Made by a program: the position numbers and the translations under genes
NCBI RefSeq assembly: GCF_030817275.1
Contig: NZ_JAUSZD010000002.1
Coordinates: 3,844,001 to 3,908,000, forward strand
Direction of reading: 5' to 3'
From: Paenibacillus sp. V4I7
GTDB lineage: Bacteria; Bacillota; Bacilli; Paenibacillales; NBRC-103111
DNA: 64,000 nt
In this document: positions 19,984 through 29,354 of the stretch, piece after piece
Layout: every line of letters begins with the position of its first letter
Position numbering within the stretch: position 1 is the stretch's first letter
The notes under the pieces: model-generated
Seen by the model: only the letters and a program-made list of their open reading frames with translations
Told to the model about the DNA's origin: nothing
Databases searched by the model: none

Positions 19984-20847
19984 TCAAAGAAGACCCATCC
20001 AAGCAATCATTCTACCTGTAGAACCGCCTTCTTTTCGATGTGAAAAAAAGAGATCAGTGCTACAACTCGTACATAACTGTGATACTTCGATATGGGACGA
20101 CAAAATTCCTGCTTGAAGTAACAATTTTCGGTTCAATTCTTGCAAATTCAGCATATACTTGCCATTTCCTTTGTCGACCATAACAGCTTGATGCTCTTCT
20201 GATGATGCTTCGATATCGGTAAGTACATGGTTCACACGATTAGCTACAGTCTCATCAACCTCATAGCAGCAGGCTCTTATGGATGGACCTATTGCCGCGC
20301 GAATGTCTGTGGCCTGACTACCAAAAGTATGTGTCATTAAGGATATAGTAGCCATGGAAATGTTTAACACTGTGCCTTTCCAACCTGCATGAGCAAGCCC
20401 GGCAACACGCTTAACAGGATCGTAGAAAAATAACGGTACACAATCTGCAAATTGCGCACATAGAACGATCCCTTTCTCATTAGTAATGAATCCGTCTTTC
20501 GCTTGAATAGCCGTTTCCCTTGATGCTCTGCCCATTCCCTTTTCCTGTAGACTTACTACAGTGACTTCGTTACTATGTACCTGTTCTGCATATGTGAATG
20601 CTTCAAACGGCTGTCCTACGGCCTCAGCGATCAACTCACGATTCCTCACCACATGCTCTGGTACATCATTCACATGCAGTCCGCAATTAAGCGTTGAATA
20701 GGATCCCTGACTCACTCCTCCATGGCGGGACGTAAAACCAACAGTCAATTCACTATATTGCTCCATCCAGTTTGCTATCGTAAATAGGACTGGCCCATCT
20801 TCTTTCCCTTGTTTCACAAATGGTTCCACGGTTGTCTCTCTCCCCAC
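19984..20847 (-). CDS. pgeF: PgeF/YlmD, multicopper-polyphenol-oxidoreductase (laccase-fold) family protein
   Basis: The 287 residues match the YfiH/YlmD family, reported either as purine nucleoside phosphorylases or as peptidoglycan-editing factors that remove misincorporated L-Ser; which activity holds here is unknown. Conserved metal-site elements are FTSRHGGVSQG, FADCVPLFFYD, HAGWKGT and CTSCSTDLFFSHR. The frame starts at GTG 20847 with AAAGGAG about eleven bases upstream; GTG 20829 is an alternative. The downstream neighbour is ylmE, 44 bp away. Confidence 0.9.
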   Translation of the reverse strand: MGRETTVEPFVKQGKEDGPVLFTIANWMEQYSELTVGFTSRHGGVSQGSYSTLNCGLHVNDVPEHVVRNRELIAEAVGQPFEAFTYAEQVHSNEVTVVSLQEKGMGRASRETAIQAKDGFITNEKGIVLCAQFADCVPLFFYDPVKRVAGLAHAGWKGTVLNISMATISLMTHTFGSQATDIRAAIGPSIRACCYEVDETVANRVNHVLTDIEASSEEHQAVMVDKGNGKYMLNLQELNRKLLLQAGILSSHIEVSQLCTSCSTDLFFSHRKEGGSTGRMIAWMGLL

Positions 20848-20880
20848 ACTTGGATCTTTACTCCTTTTACTTTAGCACAA

Positions 20881-20943
20881 AATAAAAAGACACACGATGT
20901 TTGCTTCGCCTGCCCATGAAGCAGCAGCCTTGGCTCGTGTGCC
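20881..20943 (-). terminator. Probable terminator downstream of ylmC
   Basis: On the minus strand the outer stem GGCACACGA pairs with TCGTGTGTC around an inner GCTTC/GAAGC stem, followed by TTTTTATTTTG. It lies just after the ylmC stop, so pgeF may need another promoter or partial read-through. Confidence 0.65.
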
Positions 20944-20948
20944 TTCCG

Positions 20949-21248
20949 TCAATTACGGAATTGCTGATTGAACTCATAAACACCTTCGTTATCATCCGCT
21001 TGACGATAAGGCCGGACATCTTCTAATTTCACAAGAACGACATCGGCACCAATTTTCACAATATGCTTCCAAGGTATAATGACATCTGTCCCTGTACCGA
21101 ACAACCCGAAAAATCGGCTTTGATTAGGTACAACAATCGATTCGATACGGCCCTGACGCAGATCAAGCTCCAAATCACTGATTTGCCCGAGCTTTTTACC
21201 ATCGACAATATTGATTACATCTTTCGTCTGGAAATCAGATATTTTCAT
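20949..21248 (-). CDS. ylmC: YlmC/YmxH-family PRC-barrel protein
   Basis: A small protein of 99 residues. The conserved beginning MKISDFQTKDVINIVDGKK and the PRC-barrel strands (LGQISDLELDLRQGRIESIVV, IIPWKHIVKIGADVVLV) identify the YlmC/YmxH family of sporulation-linked proteins of unknown function. The frame is open to 21350, but homologues begin at this Met, so ATG 21248 is preferred; the ribosome-binding site (GGTG) is weak. It is flanked by terminators on both sides and follows sigG. Confidence 0.88.
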   Translation of the reverse strand: MKISDFQTKDVINIVDGKKLGQISDLELDLRQGRIESIVVPNQSRFFGLFGTGTDVIIPWKHIVKIGADVVLVKLEDVRPYRQADDNEGVYEFNQQFRN

Positions 21249-21332
21249 GAGGCTATTCACCACGAATCTCATTAGGATTTTTAACTGATTTTGTACTAGT
21301 ATATGTGCGGTGTGGGCAAAATGTCCTGAAAA

Positions 21333-21378
21333 CCAAAAAAAGACCTTCACGGCTTGTCTCAGCCGATCCAGTCTTTAT
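21333..21378 (-). terminator. Terminator of sigG
   Basis: On the minus strand a broken stem AAAGAC...CGGCT / AGCCG...GTCTT with a six-base loop is followed by TTTTTTTGG, immediately after the sigG stop. Confidence 0.82.
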
Positions 21379-21383
21379 GTTAA

Positions 21384-22166
21384 TTACGATTTCACATGTT
21401 TCTGCATCTGACAGATGGCCGATTTCTCAAGCCTAGAAACCTGCGCTTGGGAAATGCCAATCTCATCGGCAACCTCCATCTGCGTTTTCCCTTCAAAAAA
21501 GCGCATGGAGAGAATCATCTTCTCCCTAGCATTTAGTTTACGCATAGCTTCGCGAAGAGCAATTCCTTCAATCCAAGACATGTCCTTATTGCGCTCATCA
21601 CTGATCTGGTCCATGACATAGATGGGATCTCCGCCATCATGATAAATCGGTTCGAATAACGATACCGGGTCTTGAATGGCATCAAGCGCGAATACGACAT
21701 CCTCCTTAGGCACATTAAGGGCCTCGGAGATTTCGTAGATCGTAGGCTCGCGTGAATTCTGATTCGTCAAGCTGTCTCTGACTTGCAAAGCTTTGTAAGC
21801 AATATCTCTTAAGGAACGAGAAACGCGAATCGGGTTATTATCTCGTAAGTAGCGGCGAATCTCACCTATAATCATCGGTACAGCATAGGTTGAGAACTTG
21901 ACGTTTTGACTTAAATCAAAGTTATCAATGGCTTTCATCAAACCAATACAGCCAACTTGGAAGAGATCGTCCACATACTCTCCGCGATTGTTGAACCGCT
22001 GGATCACACTTAGAACCAACCTTAGGTTCCCATTGACCAATTTCTCTCTTGCAGATCGTTCTTGTTTCGTCTGCAAATCAGAGAACAATTCACGCATTTC
22101 AGCATTGGTCAGAACAGGCAGTTTGGCGGTATCAACACCACATATCTCAACTTTATTTCGGGTCAC
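21384..22166 (-). CDS. sigG: RNA polymerase sigma-G factor (late forespore)
   Basis: Sporulation sigma factor for late forespore genes. GTG 22166 behind GGGAGG gives MTRNKVEICGVDTAKLPVLT, the characteristic SigG start, and 260 residues, the standard length. Region 2 includes GNLRLVLSVIQRF and DDLFQVGCIGLMKAIDNFD; region 4 includes MEVADEIGISQAQVSRLEK. The open frame extends upstream to 22307 without a site. It follows sigE by 161 bp, giving the conserved spoIIGA-sigE-sigG order, and a forespore-type promoter match lies in the gap. Confidence 0.98.
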   Translation of the reverse strand: MTRNKVEICGVDTAKLPVLTNAEMRELFSDLQTKQERSAREKLVNGNLRLVLSVIQRFNNRGEYVDDLFQVGCIGLMKAIDNFDLSQNVKFSTYAVPMIIGEIRRYLRDNNPIRVSRSLRDIAYKALQVRDSLTNQNSREPTIYEISEALNVPKEDVVFALDAIQDPVSLFEPIYHDGGDPIYVMDQISDERNKDMSWIEGIALREAMRKLNAREKMILSMRFFEGKTQMEVADEIGISQAQVSRLEKSAICQMQKHVKS

Positions 22167-22200
22167 CGTGATTACCTCCCAAGGAGAAACATTACTGTTA

Positions 22201-22228
22201 ATTATCCCCGTGAGCGGTTGATTTATTC
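22201..22228 (-). promoter_or_regulatory. Possible SigF/SigG-type promoter of sigG
   Basis: On the minus strand GAATA (22228-22224), a 14-bp spacer and GGGGATAAT (22209-22201) resemble the forespore consensus (GYATA and GGNNANANT), with one mismatch in the -35. Known sigG genes are transcribed by SigF and SigG, which supports the match. Confidence 0.45.
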
Positions 22229-22327
22229 CTGTCCTATCCCCTATGGAGCTACTTGACAAAAGGGTTTCGACTCGCTCCCTCCCGTGACTGCTGAACAATT
22301 TCGACATGACCTGTCAAAAAATATTTT

Positions 22328-23050
22328 TCAGACCATCTTATTAAATTCCTTACGAAGCCTTTTAATAATGCGCTTTTCTAATCTGGAGATATACGATTGT
22401 GAAATGCCCAGTAAATCAGCGACGTCCTTTTGCGTTTTTTCCTCCCCGTCTTGTAGGCCAAAACGAAGCTCCATGATGATGCGTTCCCGTTCTGTTAACT
22501 TATCAAGTGCTTTATGCAGCAGCTTTCGATCTACCTGTTCTTCAATATTTCTGTAAATGGTATCATTTTCGGTCCCTAAAACATCAGATAGCAGAAGTTC
22601 ATTTCCGTCCCAATCAATGTTAAGCGGTTCATCAAATGAAACTTCCGTACGTATTTTACTGTTTCGTCTTAAGTACATGAGAATTTCATTTTCAATACAG
22701 CGTGAAGCATAAGTAGCTAGCTTGATCTTTTTCTCCGGGTCAAATGTGTTCACCGCTTTAATTAGGCCGATGGCACCGATAGAAACCAAATCCTCGATAT
22801 TGATGCCAGTATTTTCGAACTTTCTAGCTATATAAACAACCAATCTCAGGTTGCGCTCAATCAGCATAGCTCGCACTGCGGCATCCCCGGACGGTAACTT
22901 TTCCAATAAGTACTCTTCTTCTTCTCTCGTCAGTGGAGGCGGCAACGCTTCACTGCCACCAATGTAATAGATTTCTTCGCCTTTGAGACCTAATAGCATT
23001 AAAATACGAAAATACGCTAGTTGAAAAAGCATTTTCCACTTCAAGAACAT
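22328..23050 (-). CDS. sigE: RNA polymerase sigma-E factor (early mother cell), pro-protein
   Basis: Mother-cell sigma factor made as an inactive precursor. The 240 residues open with a hydrophobic/amphipathic pro-sequence (about 1-27) ending before [13 protein letters not shown], the region cut by SpoIIGA. Regions 2 to 4 are intact ([57 protein letters not shown]). ATG 23050 has AGGAGG belonging to a three-hairpin repeat. That repeat occupies most of the 179-bp gap after spoIIGA. Confidence 0.98.
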   Translation of the reverse strand: MFLKWKMLFQLAYFRILMLLGLKGEEIYYIGGSEALPPPLTREEEEYLLEKLPSGDAAVRAMLIERNLRLVVYIARKFENTGINIEDLVSIGAIGLIKAVNTFDPEKKIKLATYASRCIENEILMYLRRNSKIRTEVSFDEPLNIDWDGNELLLSDVLGTENDTIYRNIEEQVDRKLLHKALDKLTERERIIMELRFGLQDGEEKTQKDVADLLGISQSYISRLEKRIIKRLRKEFNKMV

Positions 23051-23056
23051 GTTAGT

Positions 23057-23170
23057 TTCCTCCTAAGAGTTTTGCGTATGCAAAACTGACTTCGTAAGCA
23101 ATCGCTGAGTTTTGCGTTAGCAAAACTTTCATCGTAAGCATATGTAGAGTTTTGCTGCTAGCAAAACAAA
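23057..23170 (-). repeat. Shine-Dalgarno-linked hairpin repeat, three hairpins, before sigE
   Basis: On the coding strand three hairpins follow one another: TTTTGCTAGCAGCAAAA, TTTTGCTAACGCAAAA and TTTTGCATACGCAAAA. They are separated by linkers with ATGCTTACGATG and TTGCTTACGAAG. The last passes through CTCTT into AGGAGG, the sigE ribosome-binding site. All three stems pair although their loops and inner bases differ. Confidence 0.86.
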
Positions 23171-23229
23171 TTTCCTAAACCGAAGAAGTGGTTTACGTTA
23201 TTTATTACTCACCCTCCATTTTGAAAGCG

Positions 23230-24153
23230 CTATCCTGCTGAAATTAAAGCTGGATGGATAATCGCTTGATAAGTGCCGTCACTGCAAAGCTTTCCTCCGT
23301 CGAGTCCGATAAGCACCTTAGACGCTTCAATATGCAAATGATTATGGGTGATCACCACCTTATCCGGTTTAATGGCCAGCATGAATTGGGTATTCCGATT
23401 AACGCCACGGTATGGCACGAGACGTAAGCGGTCCTGCCAAACAAATTCCTCCACACCCAAACCACTTATGATCTGATCAACATCTGCCGATCGAATCCTT
23501 TGGAGCCATTCTACAGGTAATACATCCCCCCACTCAGACACTTCCATGACCATTACAGGGGTTCGTGTTAACGGGTCATACAATTGATTTCCCGTATCAA
23601 TTAAACCTTTGCAAGAGGCTGTATAATCACCCACGTGAATCGTTACTTCCGCCAAATAAGATGTCAACACCTCACGCTGTTTCGAGCTCTGAAATACGGT
23701 TCTGAACCACCACAATAAAGGTAGCAGCAACACAAGCACAAACAGGATACCTCCAACCTGCAGCTGAAACATGGCCACACCGGTTTGCGTAAACACAATC
23801 CCCTTCATCACATCGGATGAGGATGCCAGTACATAATGAATGCCGAACATACCACCGGCTACAGCAAAATTCACTAAAAGGAACGTTCCGATGTTTCTTA
23901 ATAAATTTTGTAAGGAGCCAAACCCAAAAGCAGTCATAATCATACCGATACAGAACATACATTTCACAGAAAATGTAAAAAGAAACAACGGCACTGGCAA
24001 GAACATAATGACCACATAGGAAGCTCCCAAAACCGACGAACCTACGATTCTCCACCACTTGAACGATATTTTCCGCGTTTTAGCCGTTACGAGAAGCATG
24101 GCCGCATCTATCAGAAAGTTCAGCAGGAAAATGAGATCCGCATAGACGACCAC
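23230..24153 (-). CDS. spoIIGA: SpoIIGA, sporulation sigma-E factor processing peptidase
   Basis: Septal membrane aspartic protease that converts pro-SigE to active SigE after the forespore SpoIIR signal. The 307 residues have an N-terminal part with five hydrophobic segments (to about 160) and a C-terminal protease domain with the catalytic Asp in CKGLIDTGNQLYDPLT. It starts at GTG 24153 with GGAGGTGAGG. The substrate gene sigE follows. Upstream is a possible Spo0A-activated promoter. Confidence 0.96.
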   Translation of the reverse strand: MVVYADLIFLLNFLIDAAMLLVTAKTRKISFKWWRIVGSSVLGASYVVIMFLPVPLFLFTFSVKCMFCIGMIMTAFGFGSLQNLLRNIGTFLLVNFAVAGGMFGIHYVLASSSDVMKGIVFTQTGVAMFQLQVGGILFVLVLLLPLLWWFRTVFQSSKQREVLTSYLAEVTIHVGDYTASCKGLIDTGNQLYDPLTRTPVMVMEVSEWGDVLPVEWLQRIRSADVDQIISGLGVEEFVWQDRLRLVPYRGVNRNTQFMLAIKPDKVVITHNHLHIEASKVLIGLDGGKLCSDGTYQAIIHPALISAG

Positions 24154-24180
24154 AATTTCCTCACCTCCAAGACGGATGCT

Positions 24181-24204
24181 ATTATAGTAATTTTTCTGAC
24201 GAAA
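24181..24204 (-). promoter_or_regulatory. Possible Spo0A-dependent promoter of spoIIGA
   Basis: A perfect -10 TATAAT (24186-24181) has no recognisable -35 at 17 bp. Instead TTTCGTCAGAAAAA (24204-24191) resembles the Spo0A box (about 9 of 12 against TTTGTCGAAAAA). The B. subtilis spoIIG promoter also lacks a properly spaced -35 and depends on Spo0A, so the match is sensible but not proven. Confidence 0.4.
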
Positions 24205-24328
24205 CTTTAAGGTTCTAAATCAGTATATGGGAATCTAAATTCAAAGTCTGTCTAAACTTGCTAGTAGGATGATACTTTTTTTGTCAGTTGGCGCGGCCTA
24301 TCCTGAGCTAGAAAAGCCCTAGGAACAA

Positions 24329-24370
24329 GAAAAAACCGAAGCCTCTACATCATGTAGGGCTTCGGTCTCT
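24329..24370 (-). terminator. Terminator of ftsZ
   Basis: Stem ACCGAAGCC with GGCTTCGGT extended by CTACAT/ATGTAG, followed on the minus strand by TTTTTTC. It separates ftsAZ from the sporulation genes spoIIGA-sigE-sigG. Confidence 0.88.
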
Positions 24371-24387
24371 TTACAATTATTGTGTAA

Positions 24388-25509
24388 TTATTTGTCGGTA
24401 TTCCGTCCGCGATTACGCAGAAACGTCGGAATATCTAATTGATCGTTTGAAGGTTGTGAACCAAAGGGTTTCAAATTGTTCAACCGATTGTCTGGAGCAG
24501 GAGTTTCTGGTTGACCTGTGCCAGGACGTTTGATGGGTTGATGAACAGGTGCTGCCTTATGCTCGAAACCAGTTGCAATAACAGTAACGAGAATTTCATC
24601 CTTGAGTTTATCATCAATAACAGCTCCGAAAATCATGTTCACTTCGATATCAGATGCAGATGCAACGATATCAGCTGCTTCATTGACTTCGTACAAGCTA
24701 AGATTCACGCCACCCGTAATGTTCATCAGAACCCCGCGAGCTCCTTCAATGGAAGTTTCCAACAAAGGGCTGGAGATCGCTTTTTTAGCTGCTTCAGCTG
24801 CACGATTCTCACCCGTTGCCACACCGATACCCATGAGGGCCGAGCCGCGTTCTGTCATAATCGTTTTGACATCCGCAAAATCTAGATTGATTAGTCCAGG
24901 TACTGCGATTAAGTCTGAAATCCCTTGTACACCTTGACGAAGTACGTTATCTGCTTCGCGGAAGGCTTCAAGCATAGGAGTCTTCTTATCTACAATCTCT
25001 AAAAGACGATCATTCGGGATAATAATAAGCGTATCTACCTTCTCTTTCAATGCTGCAATACCTTGCTCAGCTTGCAAAGAGCGTTTGCGTCCTTCGAACG
25101 TGAACGGACGAGTAACTACACCTACCGTTAAAGCGCCTACTTCTTTGGCGATCTCAGCAATAACCGGTGCAGCACCAGTACCCGTACCGCCACCCATGCC
25201 TGCTGTAACGAATACCATGTCTGCGCCGCGAAGCGTATTCAGAATTGTCTCCCTTGACTCTTCTGCCGCTTTCTTACCTACTTCAGGGTTTGCACCTGCA
25301 CCAAGACCGCGTGTCAGTTTATCCCCGATTTGTAACTTATGTACAGACTTAGCTAAGTGTAAAGCTTGAGCATCTGTATTAACGGTGATAAACTCAACGC
25401 CTTTAACACCATTCTCGATCATTCGGTTTACTGCATTACTTCCGCCGCCACCAACACCGATGACTTTTATTTGAGCCAATTGGTCTAAATCCATATCAAA
25501 TTCAAACAT
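24388..25509 (-). CDS. ftsZ: Cell division GTPase FtsZ
   Basis: Tubulin homologue that forms the division ring. From ATG 25509 it has 373 residues; the frame opens at 25518, but the GGGGG site is only two bases from that ATG and eleven from this one, and MFEFD is a usual FtsZ start. The tubulin signature [10 protein letters not shown], the T7 loop [11 protein letters not shown] and the C-terminal peptide [12 protein letters not shown], which binds FtsA and SepF, are present. ftsA is directly upstream and a terminator directly downstream. Confidence 0.98.
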   Translation of the reverse strand: MFEFDMDLDQLAQIKVIGVGGGGSNAVNRMIENGVKGVEFITVNTDAQALHLAKSVHKLQIGDKLTRGLGAGANPEVGKKAAEESRETILNTLRGADMVFVTAGMGGGTGTGAAPVIAEIAKEVGALTVGVVTRPFTFEGRKRSLQAEQGIAALKEKVDTLIIIPNDRLLEIVDKKTPMLEAFREADNVLRQGVQGISDLIAVPGLINLDFADVKTIMTERGSALMGIGVATGENRAAEAAKKAISSPLLETSIEGARGVLMNITGGVNLSLYEVNEAADIVASASDIEVNMIFGAVIDDKLKDEILVTVIATGFEHKAAPVHQPIKRPGTGQPETPAPDNRLNNLKPFGSQPSNDQLDIPTFLRNRGRNTDK

Positions 25510-25539
25510 GTGAGTCATATCCCCCTAACTTTGCGTTCA

Positions 25540-26787
25540 CTATATAAATTCACTGAAAAAATTTTTTACCCGTTCAAGAAAACCTGGTTTATTACTATCG
25601 GAGGATTTTTTTGCTGTTGACTTCGTTACTACTTTCTTCGAGAGCCCCGAATTCCGATTTTTCATGTACTTGGATACGAATTGAATGATACCAACGCCAC
25701 TAGTGTAGGAAGGATCACGCACTCCAATGAAATCCGGAACAGCGATGCGTACAGATGTTGCAAGTTCATCTTGTGCGACCGCAAGTATGCCTGGCATACA
25801 AACGGTTCCGCCTGTAAGCACATAACCACCAGCTAAATCACCATATCCCAAACGATGAACTTCCGCACGAATCATTTGGAAAATTTCTTCAACGCGGGGT
25901 TCAATGATATTCGCGAGGTCTACTTGCGAAAACTCTTTTTCCACATTGCTTCCCATTCTCGTTACCTTAAATACTTGATCGGGCGCTGAATCATCTACAG
26001 AAGCACAACCGTATTTCAGCTTTATTTTCTCTGCGATTTCGAGCTGAGTCCGGAGTCCAATTGCGATATCATTACTGATGTACTCGCCACCGATTTGAAT
26101 CGTCGACGTAGCCACAAGATTACCTTGTTCAAATACTGCAATCGTTGCTGCCCCTGCTCCTACATCAACCAGAACCGTTCCAACAGCTTTCTCATCCTTA
26201 GATAAGGCTAATTGTCCAGATGCTAGCGACATCAAGATGAGGCCTGCAACCTTCAGTTCGGATTTTTCCACAACACGGATTAAATTATGTATCCCTGTCT
26301 TCGCTCCAGTGATAATTGTCGCTTCCACTTCTAAGCGAACACCAATCATGCCACGAGGATCATTAATGCCTTCTTGTCCATCTACTAAATATTGCTTAGG
26401 TACAACTCCAATAATTTCACGTTCGGGAGGTAATGCGATGACTCTGGCCGCCTGAATAACACGATCGATATCCTCTTCTCCGATTTCTCGGTCTTCATTA
26501 GAAACAGCGACAACACCATGACTAGATTGAAGAGCAATATGATTACCTGAAATTCCTACGTAAACCTCGGAAATTTGTACGCCGACCATTCGTTCAGCAT
26601 GATCAACGGCGCTGCGAATTGAATTCACAGTTTGATCAATATCAACGATTGCGCCTTTACGAATACCCTCTGACTCGGCAGATCCCACTCCTATTATATT
26701 AATGGTTCCGTTTACGACTTCCCCAATAATAGCTCGAACCTTGGATGTACCGATGTCTAAACTAACAATGATGTCATTGTTGCTCAA
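25540..26787 (-). CDS. ftsA: Cell division protein FtsA
   Basis: Actin-like protein that tethers FtsZ to the membrane. The 415 residues contain the phosphate motif SLDIGTSKVRAIIGE, the second DVGAGAATIAVFE and the adenosine motif YVLTGGTVCMPG. The C-terminal amphipathic anchor is PGFLERVKNFFSEFI. The start codon is TTG 26787 with AGGAGG ten bases upstream. The 277-bp AT-rich gap to divIB probably holds the ftsAZ promoter, but I found no convincing -35/-10 pair. Confidence 0.97.
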   Translation of the reverse strand: MSNNDIIVSLDIGTSKVRAIIGEVVNGTINIIGVGSAESEGIRKGAIVDIDQTVNSIRSAVDHAERMVGVQISEVYVGISGNHIALQSSHGVVAVSNEDREIGEEDIDRVIQAARVIALPPEREIIGVVPKQYLVDGQEGINDPRGMIGVRLEVEATIITGAKTGIHNLIRVVEKSELKVAGLILMSLASGQLALSKDEKAVGTVLVDVGAGAATIAVFEQGNLVATSTIQIGGEYISNDIAIGLRTQLEIAEKIKLKYGCASVDDSAPDQVFKVTRMGSNVEKEFSQVDLANIIEPRVEEIFQMIRAEVHRLGYGDLAGGYVLTGGTVCMPGILAVAQDELATSVRIAVPDFIGVRDPSYTSGVGIIQFVSKYMKNRNSGLSKKVVTKSTAKKSSDSNKPGFLERVKNFFSEFI

Positions 26788-27064
26788 GCCCCTGGCACCT
26801 CCTGTAACTTGGGTAATAAAGTGAATTCCTCACAAATACTTCTATACGTATTCCACACAACCGCCATATTCCCTCTTTTTTCTACATTTTTTTTGCTAGT
26901 AAAAAAAGTCATTTGCATATCTAATCTTATTGAAGAAAAAATGATATAGATCCTGTCTAGTAACTACTTAAAACAATCTAAGGAACTGATAGAAACCTAT
27001 TTAACCATAAATCTAATTTTAACATTATTTTAAGTGATTGAGTAGCCCATTAAACGTTTTTTTG

Positions 27065-27985
27065 TCAGGAAGGACGCACTGTTTCCTTTGGTGGCGATTT
27101 GGGCGTTGCTTTTGGAGTCGCCTTCGGGCTTGTCTTACCCCCATCTTTGTTCAAATCAGGTGTAGAACTCGGGGAATTACTCCCAGCCTTCTGACCGGTT
27201 TCATTGTTCGATTCATTCTGGGACTCTTCATTCGGTTCGAATGGAGCGTGATACTCTACTTCTAGCATTTTGATAACACCACTCGTAATATGATCTTCTT
27301 GTAAGCTTGCTATATAGGCAGGCAAATTGTCAATTTTCTCGGGTAAATAGGCAATGGTTGTATACACTTCGAATTGGGATCTTGTATACAGTTTGATCTT
27401 GTCAGGGTATGGTTCCGACGGGTCCGGTTTAATTTCGGAAATGTCAGAAAGCGCGCTCTCCGGGATTTCACCAAGCACTTTGCAAAGTGCAGCCTTATTC
27501 GGATCGCCGTCTGTCCACCCTGTCAAAATAGGCATGTCCAAAGGAATGCTTCCTGAAGAAAGCTCTACGACAGCGCCATCAGCGAGCACAGCCTGCTTCT
27601 TACCATCTGCTCCAATTTGAAACGCCACTTTAGGAAATTCTTCTACAGTAATACGGATAATGCCTGGAAATTGCTTCTTCACGAGTGCCGTTTTGATCAT
27701 GGGCATCTTAGCAATGCGCTGCTGGATAGCCTGTGAGCTAACGGCAAAGAAACGATCACCTACGGCAATTTGACTAGCTTGTCCGATTGCTTCTGATGCC
27801 ATAAGCTCATTCCCTTGAACTTCAATGGCACTAATTCGGCTGAGGGAGGATTGAAAAAATAAAATGATAAGAACTGTGATGAAAAAAACGAACAAGAAAA
27901 TGAGCAGCTTCCGATTCGTACGCGCACGCGGCTTAGGGACAGGCAGAGTGGGTACTTTGCGGTCTTCAGACAAGATGGGCACCAC
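27065..27985 (-). CDS. divIB: Cell division protein DivIB/FtsQ
   Basis: Bitopic divisome protein that forms a complex with FtsL and DivIC. The 306 residues have a short basic cytoplasmic part, one membrane helix (about 28-47), a POTRA domain (ISAIEVQGNELMASEAIGQ), then the FtsQ beta domain. A disordered Ser/Pro/Lys/Glu-rich tail of about 55 residues includes tandem TPKATPKSPPK-type segments. GTG 27985 has no separate site; AGGTGG fits TTG 27973 (residue 5) better, so the start may be four codons shorter. It lies between murA and ftsA. Confidence 0.93.
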   Translation of the reverse strand: MVPILSEDRKVPTLPVPKPRARTNRKLLIFLFVFFITVLIILFFQSSLSRISAIEVQGNELMASEAIGQASQIAVGDRFFAVSSQAIQQRIAKMPMIKTALVKKQFPGIIRITVEEFPKVAFQIGADGKKQAVLADGAVVELSSGSIPLDMPILTGWTDGDPNKAALCKVLGEIPESALSDISEIKPDPSEPYPDKIKLYTRSQFEVYTTIAYLPEKIDNLPAYIASLQEDHITSGVIKMLEVEYHAPFEPNEESQNESNNETGQKAGSNSPSSTPDLNKDGGKTSPKATPKATPKSPPKETVRPS

Positions 27986-28070
27986 CTATTATTTTCGTAT
28001 GACAAACAAATGAAAACCGTGTATCCCCACCTGCAAGCAGGAAGGGATCCGCGGAAGTCATTCAAACATT

Positions 28071-29339
28071 CTACTCGCTTGGGACGGGTGATTGGCGATG
28101 CACGGAGGCTCCCAGCATGGAAAGCATATGTTCAATTCTATCATAGCCTCTATCAATATGATGAATTTGCTCAACGATCGTTGTGCCATGCGCAGCCAGA
28201 CCGGCAATGACAAGTGCTGCACCGGCTCGCAAATCAGTCGCTTCAACTGTAGCTCCATATAACCTCGGAACCCCACGTATAAAGGCTGAGCTCATATCGA
28301 CACGGATGTCCGCTCCCATACGGGAAAGTTCATCAACGTGTTTAAATCTACCTTCAAATATCGTTTCTTTCATTACGCTTAGTCCATCTGCTAGAGATAA
28401 CAGCACCATGACTTGCGATTGAAGATCCGTAGGAAAGGACGGATGCGGTGAAGTAACAATTCGCTCGACCGCCTTCGGTCTTGTCGGACAGCTTACATGT
28501 ATTATATCACCGTCCGTGATGATTTGAACACCTGCGCGCTTGAGGACATGAATAACCGAAGTTAAATGAGCAGGGTTCACCCTTTCGAGTGTAATGTTTC
28601 CTTTGGTCGCAGCTGCCGCAACAAGGAATGTTCCTGCTACAATGCGGTCGGGTATGATGCGATATGAACAAGGAGACAATGACTCCACTCCGCGAATCGT
28701 TATGGTGTCCGTTCCTGCGCCAATGATATCGGCGCCCATTGTGTTCAGGAAGTTTTGCAAATCCTGAATCTCTGGTTCACGGGCAGCATTGTAAATCGTT
28801 GTGATGCCCTCTGCCTTAACAGCAGCCATCATAATATTTTCTGTAGCACCAACGCTTGGGAAGTCTAGAACAATCTCGCTGCCTTGCAATGAATCTGCGG
28901 TGCAAACAATTTTGTTGGCAAATTCTTCAATGTTGGCTCCGAGAGCCTGCAAACCTTTAAGGTGCAAATCGATTTTACGTTCACCGATCGCGCAGCCACC
29001 TGGTTGATATACCGTAACACTGCCGAATCTAGCGAGTAGCGGACCCATTAGAAAGATGGAGGAACGCATCTGCCCCATCAATTCTTCTGGGATATGAGAG
29101 GAATTAGCTGTGGATGTTGTGATAGATACCATATCCCCTTGCTGCTCAGCACGACAGCCTAGCGCGCGAAGAATGCGCAGCATGGTGTCGATATCGAGCA
29201 AATTAGGAACATTATGCAGAGTATGAGTGCCGCTAGCCAGGATGCAGGCTGCTAAAATTGGTAATGCGGCGTTTTTCGCGCCGTGTATCTGGATGGCTCC
29301 CGTAAGAGGTCTTCCACCTTCGATAACGAGCTTCTCCAA
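28071..29339 (-). CDS. murA: UDP-N-acetylglucosamine 1-carboxyvinyltransferase
   Basis: First committed step of peptidoglycan synthesis: transfer of enolpyruvate from PEP to UDP-GlcNAc. The 422 residues have KNAALPIL near 22 and the catalytic Cys116 in PGGCAIGERKID, so fosfomycin sensitivity would be expected. The start is TTG 29339 with GGAGGTGG eight bases upstream. It stands between murB and divIB; in B. subtilis murA homologues lie elsewhere. A second murA copy (murZ) may exist outside the window. Confidence 0.97.
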   Translation of the reverse strand: MEKLVIEGGRPLTGAIQIHGAKNAALPILAACILASGTHTLHNVPNLLDIDTMLRILRALGCRAEQQGDMVSITTSTANSSHIPEELMGQMRSSIFLMGPLLARFGSVTVYQPGGCAIGERKIDLHLKGLQALGANIEEFANKIVCTADSLQGSEIVLDFPSVGATENIMMAAVKAEGITTIYNAAREPEIQDLQNFLNTMGADIIGAGTDTITIRGVESLSPCSYRIIPDRIVAGTFLVAAAATKGNITLERVNPAHLTSVIHVLKRAGVQIITDGDIIHVSCPTRPKAVERIVTSPHPSFPTDLQSQVMVLLSLADGLSVMKETIFEGRFKHVDELSRMGADIRVDMSSAFIRGVPRLYGATVEATDLRAGAALVIAGLAAHGTTIVEQIHHIDRGYDRIEHMLSMLGASVHRQSPVPSE

Positions 29340-29354
29340 AGTTCCACCTCCGAT

